Positions 24,635-32,677 of a DNA stretch of 47,523 nucleotides are shown here, in pieces. A model generated the notes under the pieces. It worked only from the letters and a program-made list of their open reading frames with translations. It had not been told where the DNA came from and ran no database searches. Location: positions 1-47,523 of the forward strand of contig JAURWS010000018.1 in the NCBI GenBank assembly GCA_030654835.1. The letters are read 5' to 3'. The stretch's first letter is position 1; each line of letters starts with the position of its first letter. The stretch comes from Gammaproteobacteria bacterium. Its GTDB lineage: Bacteria > Pseudomonadota > Gammaproteobacteria > Pseudomonadales > Pseudohongiellaceae. Position numbers and translations under genes: made by a program.

Positions 24635-25582
24635 ATGACCTACTACAACACAGCGCCCTTGCTCGTCACGGAACTGAGCAAGAAATACGGAGACTTCGAG
24701 GTGCTCAGGAAACTGAGCCTTGAGGTCGCCGCTGGCGCCGTGCATGGTCTGGTGGGGCTGAATGGCTCCGGCAAGACCACGACGCTGGAGTGCCTGCTCG
24801 GCATGCAGTCCTTCGACAGCGGCAGCATCCGCGTGCTGGGGCTGCCTCCCGATCAGCTGCATCGCAGCCGGGGTGGCGTGGTCAGCATCTTCGACAATCC
24901 CAGCCTGCATCCGCAGCTGACCGTGCGCCAGGTGCTGGAACACGCCAGCCTGTTGTGCGAACAGCGGGTGCGGACTCCGGCGCAGGTCGAGGCACTGCTG
25001 GGCATCAGCAAGTACAGCCATTTCAAGATTCGTCATCTCTCGCTGGGCAACCGTCGCCGCGCCTCCATTGCTCAGGCGCTGCTCGGCAGCCCCGCGCTGG
25101 TGCTGCTGGATGAACCCTTCAACGGCCTAGACGCCGGAGGTGTCGATGACATGCTGGCGCTGATCAGCACCCTGAATCGCGAAGAAGGCACTGCCTTCCT
25201 GCTCTCCAGCCACCAGCTGCCGTATCTGGAGAAGATCTGCTCGCACCTGTCGATCCTGCACAAGGGCCGCATTGTGGTGAGCGACCACGTCAGCCGGCTC
25301 TTCAATTCCCGCGTCAGCCGCCTGCTGGTCTCTTGCGACGACGTGGTGCGCGCCTGCGCGATCGTGCAGGACATCCCCGGTGTGCGGATCGAAGACAACA
25401 GCGCCGCCGGTCTTTTGACATTGCAGCTGGAAGACGTCAGCCCCGCGTTGATCAATCAGCGGCTGGTACTGAAGGGCATTGCCGTCCATGAACTGCAGCG
25501 CGAGCGGGCCTCGCTGACTTCCTTGTTCCATGAGATCACCGCGAGCGACCCCGTGCATACGGCACCGGAGGCAGACCTGTGA
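24635..25582 (+). CDS. ABC transporter ATP-binding protein
   Basis: This 315-residue ATPase has Walker A GLNGSGKTT (residues 41-49), the signature LSLGNRRRAS (about 138), Walker B ALVLLDEPFNGLD (about 157), and the H-loop SSHQ (about 195). The signature has Leu-Gly-Asn rather than the usual Ser-Gly-Gly/Gln. A C-terminal domain of about 100 residues, common in ABC-2 exporter ATPases (DrrA/NatA type), follows. Its stop overlaps the permease start (GTGA), so the two subunits are translationally coupled. The substrate is unknown. Confidence 0.93.
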   Translation: MTYYNTAPLLVTELSKKYGDFEVLRKLSLEVAAGAVHGLVGLNGSGKTTTLECLLGMQSFDSGSIRVLGLPPDQLHRSRGGVVSIFDNPSLHPQLTVRQVLEHASLLCEQRVRTPAQVEALLGISKYSHFKIRHLSLGNRRRASIAQALLGSPALVLLDEPFNGLDAGGVDDMLALISTLNREEGTAFLLSSHQLPYLEKICSHLSILHKGRIVVSDHVSRLFNSRVSRLLVSCDDVVRACAIVQDIPGVRIEDNSAAGLLTLQLEDVSPALINQRLVLKGIAVHELQRERASLTSLFHEITASDPVHTAPEADL

Positions 25583-26433
25583 ACGGTTTCGTCGCAGCAC
25601 TGAAAGCCGAGATCTATGTGGCCCTGCGCAGCAACAGTACCCGCCTGCTGGTGCTGCTGCCCTCACTTATCGTGATTGCCCGCGCCATCGTCGTGCGGCT
25701 GACCGAGACCGGCCAGCAGGCGCGGGAAGCCTTGCTCGGGCAGGAGGCCGAAGCCGTCGCTGGCAGCAATGCATGGGGGCACTTCGTCGACAGTTTCTCC
25801 ACCGGTCTGACCTTGCTCAGCCTCACTCTGGTCGCCTACGCCGCCTGGAGCTTTGCCAGTGATCGCGACAGTGGCGCACTGCGCCATATCCTGATTCGCC
25901 GTGCCAGCCGCCCCGCCCTCGTGCTGGCCAAGCTGAGCATGGTCTATCTGCTGGCCCTGTGCGCGCTGGGGCTGATGACCGCGAGTATCGGCACTATCAC
26001 TGCCCTGCTCTGGGATTTCGGCCCGGTGGTCGAAGACGGTTACGAATTGATTGGCAGCGCCGAGATTCGCGCAGAGGTAGGCCTCGGTCTGCGACTGGCG
26101 CTGCTGCCACTGCCGGCGGCGCTGGCGTTCGGGCTGCTGGTATCCGTGTGTGCGCAGTCTGCGACTCAGGCCGTCACTACCGCGCTCGGGATTACGGTGG
26201 CGCTGGACATCTTCAAGGGCGTGCTCGGCGAGCGGGCCTATTACCTGTATGCGACTTACCAGCCCTCGCTGATCGATCAGTCCTACCTGCAGGACGTCAG
26301 CCGTCTGGTGCGAGGCTACTCCGACGTCATGATCGACAGCCGGGTGCTGCAACTGAACGAGTGGGTACCGCTGCCGCAGATGCTGCTGTTTGTGGTGCTG
26401 GCGCTGCTGTTTGTGCGAGGGAAGAAACTATGA
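25579..26433 (+). CDS. ABC-2-type transporter permease
   Basis: This 284-residue membrane protein starts at GTG 25579, overlapping the ATPase stop. About six hydrophobic segments are visible: near residues 23-40, 75-95, 115-145, 170-190, 200-220 and 265-280. There is a polar loop between the first two. The arrangement fits ABC-2 exporters with one permease that dimerises. The gene overlaps the PDZ lipoprotein start (ATGA at 26430-26433). Confidence 0.85.
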   Translation: MNGFVAALKAEIYVALRSNSTRLLVLLPSLIVIARAIVVRLTETGQQAREALLGQEAEAVAGSNAWGHFVDSFSTGLTLLSLTLVAYAAWSFASDRDSGALRHILIRRASRPALVLAKLSMVYLLALCALGLMTASIGTITALLWDFGPVVEDGYELIGSAEIRAEVGLGLRLALLPLPAALAFGLLVSVCAQSATQAVTTALGITVALDIFKGVLGERAYYLYATYQPSLIDQSYLQDVSRLVRGYSDVMIDSRVLQLNEWVPLPQMLLFVVLALLFVRGKKL

Positions 26434-27488
26434 CGCACCACTCTGATCCTGTGGGAGCGGGCCTTGCCCGCGATGGCTTTGTGGCTACGTGCACATTAAT
26501 CGCGGGCAAGGCCCGCTCCCACAGGGGCAGAGTGCTAGGCATAGTTTTCTCTGCCTGCCTGCTCAATGCCTGCGTCAGCCACGAGCCACGCCAGTTGGTG
26601 CCAAGCATTACCCTGTCGCCCGAGATCGTCAGCCTCAGCGAAGGCGAGGCTGTCGGCACAGGCCTGAGCTTCGGCATCACGGCGGCGGTCAATGAGAGTG
26701 ACTCGCTCAGCAACATCACCGTGCTGCCCGGCATCCGCGTACGAGCTGTTGCCGCGAACGGCGCGGCGGATACGGCCGGGATACGCGCCGGTGACGTGAT
26801 CCTCAGCATCGACGGACGCGAGATCAATCACCCCGATCTGCTCGATGCTCTGGCGCAGCAGACCGGCAGCGCTGGCGCCTTCGTGTTTCAGGTGCGCCGC
26901 AACACCACCGTGTTCGAAACCACCGCCAACGCCAGCGCAAACAGCGACCGGCGCAGCCTGCCCACCGAACTCTACCGTGCCGATCCGATCCTGATCCGCG
27001 CCGGTTTCACCACCGAGGTGTTCGAGGACGCGGGGGCCGCTCCTGTTTCAGGGGCCCGCATCGTGGAAATTTTCCCGGAGAGCCCCTTGCCCGAGGCAGA
27101 CCTGCGCGACGGCGACACGATCCTGGCGTTGAACGGCGTCGGCGTGCAGTCGGCACAGGACCTCATCACGCGTCTGCACAGCGAGTACCAGCCGGGCGAT
27201 CGCGTGACGCTGAGCGTGCTGCGCAGTGCCGCTGGCGAGAATCAATTGCTGGAGAAAAATGTGCGGCTGTGGGACCCCGGTCAGCGCGTGAGCCGGGTCG
27301 CACTCGGCCCATTGCTGCAATATGAATCCAGCCTGGCCCCGCAACAGACACGCCTGTCCATCGGCGATCTCTGGCTGTTTTCCCTGTTCGACTATCAGCT
27401 CAGCGAGGGCGAGAGAGAGGTCCGGTTGCTGAGCATCTTCCGCTTCGCGACTGGCTACGGCGAACTGGTCGAGGAAACTGCGCCATGA
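26430..27488 (+). CDS. Double-PDZ lipoprotein
   Basis: This 352-residue exported protein has two PDZ-like domains. The first is about residues 105-165 (VRAVAANGAADTAGIRAGDV, then ILSIDGREI). The second is about 205-285 (ARIVEIFPESPLPEADLRDG, then DTILALNGVGV). No protease domain accompanies them. A hydrophobic stretch ending in LLNAC gives a lipobox (Cys about 48). The first 33 residues before it are encoded by a REP inverted repeat (26448-26525), so the signal peptide has an unusual leader. ATG 26430 overlaps the permease stop. GTG 26532 is an alternative start, but it would leave a signal peptide without positive charge. Confidence 0.82.
   Translation: MTHHSDPVGAGLARDGFVATCTLIAGKARSHRGRVLGIVFSACLLNACVSHEPRQLVPSITLSPEIVSLSEGEAVGTGLSFGITAAVNESDSLSNITVLPGIRVRAVAANGAADTAGIRAGDVILSIDGREINHPDLLDALAQQTGSAGAFVFQVRRNTTVFETTANASANSDRRSLPTELYRADPILIRAGFTTEVFEDAGAAPVSGARIVEIFPESPLPEADLRDGDTILALNGVGVQSAQDLITRLHSEYQPGDRVTLSVLRSAAGENQLLEKNVRLWDPGQRVSRVALGPLLQYESSLAPQQTRLSIGDLWLFSLFDYQLSEGEREVRLLSIFRFATGYGELVEETAP
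26448..26525. repeat. REP doublet forming a 27-bp perfect inverted repeat inside a coding start
   Basis: Arms at 26448-26474 and 26499-26525 are exact complements, with a 24-base loop. Each arm holds the REP-type block GTGGGAGCGGGCCTTGCCCG or its complement. It lies 16 bases after the PDZ gene's ATG and is translated in frame. Confidence 0.9.
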
Positions 27489-29044
27489 CGATCAGCCCGC
27501 CGCCCATCAGGACTCTGGTTGCCATGGCAGGGCTCAGCGCCTTGCTGGCAAGCGTCGGCCTGCAGGCACAGCTCAACTTTGCGGCTTCCGAGATCGCGCT
27601 GGGCGAATGGCCCGACGACATCCTCTACGCAGACATGGACGGCGACGGCCGCCGCGACCTGCTGGTGCCGCAGTGGAGTGCCGAGGCGGGGCGCGAAGTG
27701 CTCGTCTATCTGCAACAGGGTAATGGTAGCTATCTCCCCGAGCCCTCGCGTCGCGTCGAGATCAAACCCGAGATCATCGCCATCGCCATCGCCGACCTGC
27801 GAGCCGAGCCCGGCAACGAACTGCTGCTGTTCGCCGGCACCGGAGTATTCAGTCTCTCTTCTGCCATCGCCAGCTACAGCGGCAATCTCAAGCCCTTGTT
27901 CGACTGGGAACTGGTGGCCTCGGTCCCGGATCGCCGCCGCGTGTTGTTCTTCGAAGACCTGCGTGACATGAATGGCGACGGCCACATCGATCTGCTGCTG
28001 CCCGGCCGCGAAGGCTATGGCGTGTTCTTCGGCGGCGCGGACGAAGCTTTCACGCTGCAGCATCACTTCAGCACCATCAATGAAGAACTCGCCCCCTCCG
28101 AGGTGCCGCTCGGCGGCCCGCGCATCGACACCAGTATCGCCCTCAATGCGCGGGAAGGCATCGTGCTGAGTGTGCGGGCTCGCACCACGACAACCTTTGA
28201 GAATTTTCTCGCCGAGTGGAACGAGGGCGAACAGACCAGCCTGCTCGACACGCGCCTCTTTCTGCCAGCAGCGATCGGCGCGGCTATGAACAACGATGCG
28301 GCCGACGACATCGTCTACATGAATATCGGCAACGATCTGTACGGGCAGGTCAATATCCTGCACCAGAACGCCGACGGTGGCTTCGCGGCCAAGCCGGACT
28401 GGCAGGGCTCCATCGACACGCGCGGCAACATCCGCCTGCTCGATCTCAATGGCGACGGCCTCAGCGACCTGCTGCGCAGCATCGACAACGGCAGCGAATA
28501 CGACGTGCACTTCTTCCTCAACCGGGGCGGCGAATTCAACCTGCAGCAGCCGGATCAGGTGATGAAGTTCTCCGGCTACGACGTGAACCTCTCGGTGACC
28601 GATCTGCTCAACGACGGCAAGCCGCAACTGAGCGTGAGCTACTACACGATTCCTGTGGTCAACGCGGTGCGCAACGCCAGCATCGTGCGTACCCAATTGC
28701 TCTATGCGAGCGGTAGTGACGGGCAGCTGTTCAACCCGCGCCCGGACTTCAGCCTGGAGGAAAATTTCTCTGCGGATGCGGTGCGGGGCTTATCCTCGCA
28801 GATTCATCTGCAGACCGATCTGGACTTGGACGGCCGCCGCGATGCACTTTATCTGACCAATGAGGGAACGCTGGCCGCCAAGGCCATCGACGCGACGTTG
28901 CGCTTCGCCGACGCGCCGTTCTGGCAGTATGTGCCGACCCGCAGCGTGCTGCGTTTTGCGGTGGAGGAGCTCAATGGCGATGGGCGGCCGGATGTGCTGC
29001 TGTATCACTCCACGGCGGTGACTGTATTGGTGTCGGTGCAATGA
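27485..29044 (+). CDS. Exported FG-GAP/VCBS repeat protein 1
   Basis: This 519-residue protein has a signal peptide ending near LQAQ (about residue 29). It carries repeated calcium-loop motifs of the FG-GAP type: ADMDGDGRRDLLV, RDMNGDGHIDLLL, LDLNGDGLSDLLR, TDLDLDGRRDALY and ELNGDGRPDVLL, with weaker units between. The repeats should form a beta-propeller like the integrin head. No enzyme domain is attached. Its ATG overlaps the PDZ gene stop, and its stop overlaps the next start, both as ATGA. It probably acts in the periplasm or on the surface. Confidence 0.87.
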   Translation: MTISPPPIRTLVAMAGLSALLASVGLQAQLNFAASEIALGEWPDDILYADMDGDGRRDLLVPQWSAEAGREVLVYLQQGNGSYLPEPSRRVEIKPEIIAIAIADLRAEPGNELLLFAGTGVFSLSSAIASYSGNLKPLFDWELVASVPDRRRVLFFEDLRDMNGDGHIDLLLPGREGYGVFFGGADEAFTLQHHFSTINEELAPSEVPLGGPRIDTSIALNAREGIVLSVRARTTTTFENFLAEWNEGEQTSLLDTRLFLPAAIGAAMNNDAADDIVYMNIGNDLYGQVNILHQNADGGFAAKPDWQGSIDTRGNIRLLDLNGDGLSDLLRSIDNGSEYDVHFFLNRGGEFNLQQPDQVMKFSGYDVNLSVTDLLNDGKPQLSVSYYTIPVVNAVRNASIVRTQLLYASGSDGQLFNPRPDFSLEENFSADAVRGLSSQIHLQTDLDLDGRRDALYLTNEGTLAAKAIDATLRFADAPFWQYVPTRSVLRFAVEELNGDGRPDVLLYHSTAVTVLVSVQ

Positions 29045-30801
29045 TGAGATGCAGGTTTGAAAATCGCTTGCGGGGCAAGCTCCCACTGACAGTGGGACTC
29101 GAAGATCGCTTGCGGGGCAAGCTCCCACAGGTGGTGGGGCTGGCAGGGTGGTTGCTGATGACAGGGGCGGCGGCGCAGGACACGGGTGCCGCGTTGCCCG
29201 GTTATCGCAGCCAGGCGTTTTCGCTGCCACCCGACACCGAGCGGCTGTTGCTGGTGGATGCGGATCGGGATGGCCTGAAGGATCTGCTGACAGTGGCGAA
29301 GCAGCGTGTCAGCCTGTATTTTCAGGATGCGGAACAGGGCTTCGACTTCGCGCAGCCCGACACGGCAATCGAACTGCCGGGGCGCAGCGCCGGTTGGGAG
29401 CTGAGTGAAAACTATCCCGACGCCCAAGGCCAGTCGACGTTCTCGCTGCTGGCTTTGATCGACGGCCAGCGCGTGCGGCAGTGGCCAGTAACCGCCAGAC
29501 AATTCGGCACGCCCAACGATCTATTGAGCGGCCTGAGTGGCTTCGCAGGTGGTGGCGTCAATCGCCTGAACTTCTCCCGCGACATCAACGACGACGGCCT
29601 GGACGACCTGATCATTCCGGGCGCTGGCACATTGCTTCTGCACATCCGCAACGCCGATGGCAGTTACCAGCAACCCTTGAGCGTGCTCTCGGACATGCAG
29701 ATCAATACCAACCTGTTCGTGCGGCAGGCGTTGGAACGGGACGTCGGGCAAGCGCTGCGCATCCCTCTGATCGAGTTGCGCGACGTTAACAACGACGGCC
29801 ACCCGGACCTGCTCTCCGCCACCGACGAACGCTTCGACGTCTTTCTGGCCAGCGCCCAGGGCGGTGACTATTTTCCACAGACACCGACCTACTCGGTGGA
29901 CCGCCAGGAGATTCGCGAACGCCTCGGCAGCTTCGACATCGATCAGCTGGATTTCTCGAACCTGACTGGCATCCTGGCACTGACTCACGAAGAAACGTTG
30001 GAAGACGTGGACGGAGACGGCATCGCTGACTTCCTGCTGCGCGAGGGCGGCAAAGTCTCACTGTTTGGCGGCAACGCCGACGGCATGGACTTCACCCAGC
30101 CACGGCAGGTGCTGCGCTCCGGCGGCAATGTCATCACTACTTTCCTGCAGGACGAGAATGAGGACGGCCTCAAGGATCTGTGGCTATGGCGCGTGGAAGA
30201 AGTGTCGGTCGGCGATCTGTTCCTGTGGCTGGCCATCTCCGGCAGCATCAACGTGGAGGCCTTCGTCTATCACAACGAGGGTCAAAGTTTCGCCAGGCGC
30301 CCCGCGCGGCAGCTCACCGTGGCGCTGAAGTTTCCTTCAGCACTGGGCATGCTCAGTTCAGCCATGGAGTTTCGTGAGCAAGCCGAAGCGCTGGAGGACA
30401 CTCGCACCATTCCGACCGCTATTGCCAAGGTCAGTGGTATCGGCAGCAATCGGGATCTGCTGGTGCTGCTCGACGAACAGGTGCAGGTATTCCTGAACAG
30501 CATGGAACCGGAGGCCGCCCCGCCGGAAGAGCAGTTCCTGGCCTCGCTGGACTACAGCCGCACACGCAACGACTATGAGATCGACATCCGCCGCATCATC
30601 GACGAATTCGAGATCGAGCAGAACAGCGAATTGCGACTCGTCGAAGGCCGCAGCCCAGACCACACAGTGCCGCTGAGTGCGACCATGCGCAATGGCGCAG
30701 TGATGGCCACCAGCCTCAATGGCGACGCACTCGAAGATATCTTCGTCTTCCTCGAACGCGGCAGAGAGGCCATCACCGGGATAGTGTTGCTGTCAGAATA
30801 G
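29041..30801 (+). CDS. Exported FG-GAP/VCBS repeat protein 2
   Basis: This 586-residue protein is a second repeat protein with motifs VDADRDGLKDLLT, DINDDGLDDLII, RDVNNDGHPDLLS, EDVDGDGIADFLL, QDENEDGLKDLWL and SLNGDALEDIFV. It is related in architecture to the preceding protein. The N-terminus is odd: residues 7-30 repeat RLRGKLP twice, because two REP elements are translated. A hydrophobic core (VVGLAGWLLMTGAAAQ) then gives a plausible signal peptide with this REP-derived positive n-region. ATG 29041 overlaps the previous stop. It is the last gene of the unit. Confidence 0.85.
   Translation: MMRCRFENRLRGKLPLTVGLEDRLRGKLPQVVGLAGWLLMTGAAAQDTGAALPGYRSQAFSLPPDTERLLLVDADRDGLKDLLTVAKQRVSLYFQDAEQGFDFAQPDTAIELPGRSAGWELSENYPDAQGQSTFSLLALIDGQRVRQWPVTARQFGTPNDLLSGLSGFAGGGVNRLNFSRDINDDGLDDLIIPGAGTLLLHIRNADGSYQQPLSVLSDMQINTNLFVRQALERDVGQALRIPLIELRDVNNDGHPDLLSATDERFDVFLASAQGGDYFPQTPTYSVDRQEIRERLGSFDIDQLDFSNLTGILALTHEETLEDVDGDGIADFLLREGGKVSLFGGNADGMDFTQPRQVLRSGGNVITTFLQDENEDGLKDLWLWRVEEVSVGDLFLWLAISGSINVEAFVYHNEGQSFARRPARQLTVALKFPSALGMLSSAMEFREQAEALEDTRTIPTAIAKVSGIGSNRDLLVLLDEQVQVFLNSMEPEAAPPEEQFLASLDYSRTRNDYEIDIRRIIDEFEIEQNSELRLVEGRSPDHTVPLSATMRNGAVMATSLNGDALEDIFVFLERGREAITGIVLLSE
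29063..29128. repeat. Two REP elements in direct repeat inside a coding start
   Basis: Identical 24-base copies at 29063-29086 and 29105-29128, 42 bases apart, contain CTTGCGGGGCAAGCTCCCAC. The same core occurs at 10912-10935. They lie within the first 30 codons of the second FG-GAP gene. Confidence 0.88.
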
Positions 30802-30819
30802 TGACAATGCTTTGTCACT
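30800..30819 (+). terminator. Weak hairpin after the FG-GAP operon
   Basis: The inverted repeat AGTGACAA / TTGTCACT with a 4-base loop overlaps the stop codon at 30799-30801. There is no T-run, so termination here would be weak or Rho-assisted. Confidence 0.35.
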
Positions 30820-30902
30820 GAAGCCTGTTAACCGGCTATGTCTGGCGCCCGCCCAGGCGTAGAATCGGGAAGATGTCGTCCATTCAATGAGAAGTCGTCA
30901 CG

Positions 30903-32645
30903 ATGTCACATCGCCGTCATCTGTTTTCTCTGCGCTTTGCACATGCCCTGCGTGAGAGCTGCGTCACCGAACCCTATTCCACACAACGTTTTTACAAGGA
31001 TGCGCTGGCCGGTATCACCGTCGGCATCATCGCCATCCCTCTGGCCATGGCGCTGGCGATTGCCAGCGGCGTGGCGCCGCAGTACGGCCTCTACACCGCG
31101 ATCATCGCGGGCTTTCTGATCGCGCTGAGCGGGGGTTCGCGCTACAGCGTCTCGGGACCGACCGCCGCCTTTGTGGTGATCCTCTACCCCATCGCGCAGA
31201 ATTTCGGACTCAGTGGCCTGCTGGTAGCGACGATGCTCTCCGGCGTCATCCTGGTGGCGATGGCCCTGCTGCGGCTGGGACGGCTGATCCAGTACATCCC
31301 TGAGTCGGTGGTGCTGGGCTTCACCGGTGGCATTGCCGTCGTCATTGTCACTCTGCAGATCAAGGATCTGTTCGGCCTGCCAATTGCCGAGATGCCCGAA
31401 CACTTCCTGGACAAAATCAGCCTGCTCGCCGCGCATGCCAACGACGTGCACTGGCCGAGTGTGGCCGTCGCCGCCCTGACGCTGGCGATCATGATTCTCT
31501 GGCCGAAGCTGAAGACACCGATTCCGGCCCACCTGCCAGCCATCACACTGGCGGCCATCGCGGCATTATTGTTCGCACAGGCCGACATGCCCGTAGACAC
31601 CATCGGCTCGCGCTTCAGTTACCTGCTGCCAGACGGCAGCAGCGGTCAAGGCATTCCTCCTGTGCTGCCCTATTTCGAATGGCCGTGGCTGCGTGAGGGA
31701 CCGGGCGGGGTCGCGCCGGTATGGACTTGGCAGGCCATGCAGGATTTGTTGCCCGCCGCGCTGGCCATCGCCATGCTGGGCGCCATCGAGTCTTTACTGT
31801 GCGCCGTGGTGCTGGATGGCATGAGTGGCCGCAAACACAGCGCCAACAGTGAACTGCTGGGTCAGGGCATCGGCAACATCGTCACGCCCTTCTTCGGCGG
31901 CATCACCGCCACTGCCGCACTGGCCAGATCAGCCGCCAACTATCGAGCCGGGGCAACCTCACCCGTGGCGGCCATGATTCATGCGCTGATCGTGCTGCTG
32001 GGGCTGGTGGCGCTGACGAAGCTGCTGAGCTATCTGCCGATGTCCGGCATGGGCGCCCTGCTGCTGATGGTGGCCTGGAACATGAGCGAGGCACCGAAAG
32101 CGCTGCACCTGATCAAGACCGCGCCACGCAGCGATATCGCCGTGTTCTTTACCTGCTTCAGCCTGACCGTGCTGTTCGACATGGTGATCGCGATCGGCAC
32201 CGGGATGGTACTGGCCGCGCTGCTGTTCATGAAAGAGATTGCCGACATGACCCGTGTGGCAGACATCAGCGAGAACCGCCGTCTGGTGACTGAGCCGGTG
32301 CCACCAGGCTGGTGTGTGCTGAAGATCAGCGGCCCCCTGTTCTTCGCTGCCGCCGACCGCATCTTCAGCAAGATCGCCATGGACTGCGGTCAGCGCCGGG
32401 GCATCATCCTGTATCTGGACGGCGTGCCGATTCTGGACGCCGGTGGCGTCTCCGCACTGGACAAACTGGTGCAGCAATGTGCCGACGATGGTTCAAGGTT
32501 GTATCTCACCGACCTGCAGTTTCAACCCCTGAAGACGCTGGCACGCGCTGGGGTACAGCCACAGACTGATGTGCTGGCCTTCTTCCCGACACTGGGGGAC
32601 GCACTGGAGGCGGCCAACAAGGAATGGGAAGCCGGGGCGGTTTGA
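30903..32645 (+). CDS. dauA: SulP-family C4-dicarboxylate/anion transporter with STAS domain
   Basis: This 580-residue inner-membrane transporter has a SulP core (about residues 25-440): DALAGITVGIIAIPLAMALA, YSVSGPTAAFVVIL, IPESVVLGFTGGIAVVI. A cytosolic STAS domain (about 465-570) follows, with VLKISGPLFFAAADRIF, PILDAGGVSALDKL and FQPLKTLARAGVQP. The STAS features closely follow E. coli DauA (YchM), which imports succinate and other dicarboxylates at acidic pH. The ribosome-binding site is weak. It converges with the histidine kinase, with 32 bases between the stops. Confidence 0.88.
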   Translation: MSHRRHLFSLRFAHALRESCVTEPYSTQRFYKDALAGITVGIIAIPLAMALAIASGVAPQYGLYTAIIAGFLIALSGGSRYSVSGPTAAFVVILYPIAQNFGLSGLLVATMLSGVILVAMALLRLGRLIQYIPESVVLGFTGGIAVVIVTLQIKDLFGLPIAEMPEHFLDKISLLAAHANDVHWPSVAVAALTLAIMILWPKLKTPIPAHLPAITLAAIAALLFAQADMPVDTIGSRFSYLLPDGSSGQGIPPVLPYFEWPWLREGPGGVAPVWTWQAMQDLLPAALAIAMLGAIESLLCAVVLDGMSGRKHSANSELLGQGIGNIVTPFFGGITATAALARSAANYRAGATSPVAAMIHALIVLLGLVALTKLLSYLPMSGMGALLLMVAWNMSEAPKALHLIKTAPRSDIAVFFTCFSLTVLFDMVIAIGTGMVLAALLFMKEIADMTRVADISENRRLVTEPVPPGWCVLKISGPLFFAAADRIFSKIAMDCGQRRGIILYLDGVPILDAGGVSALDKLVQQCADDGSRLYLTDLQFQPLKTLARAGVQPQTDVLAFFPTLGDALEAANKEWEAGAV

Positions 32646-32677
32646 AGACATGCAAGAAGTTGTCGAGACGGGGGACA

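Noticed and set aside
25959-26429. Upstream extension of the PDZ lipoprotein into the permease gene
   Set aside because: The extension is low-complexity Ala/Gly/Arg sequence in the shadow of the permease; ATG 26430 fits the ATGA coupling.
20866-27488. RiPP (modified peptide) biosynthesis cluster
   Set aside because: M16 peptidase and ABC exporter are present, but there is no radical SAM, cyclodehydratase, lanthionine synthetase or convincing precursor.
27455-28696. 413-codon antisense frame opposite the first FG-GAP gene
   Set aside because: It is a by-product of GC-rich codon use; the plus-strand gene has a signal peptide, repeats and overlaps with its neighbours.
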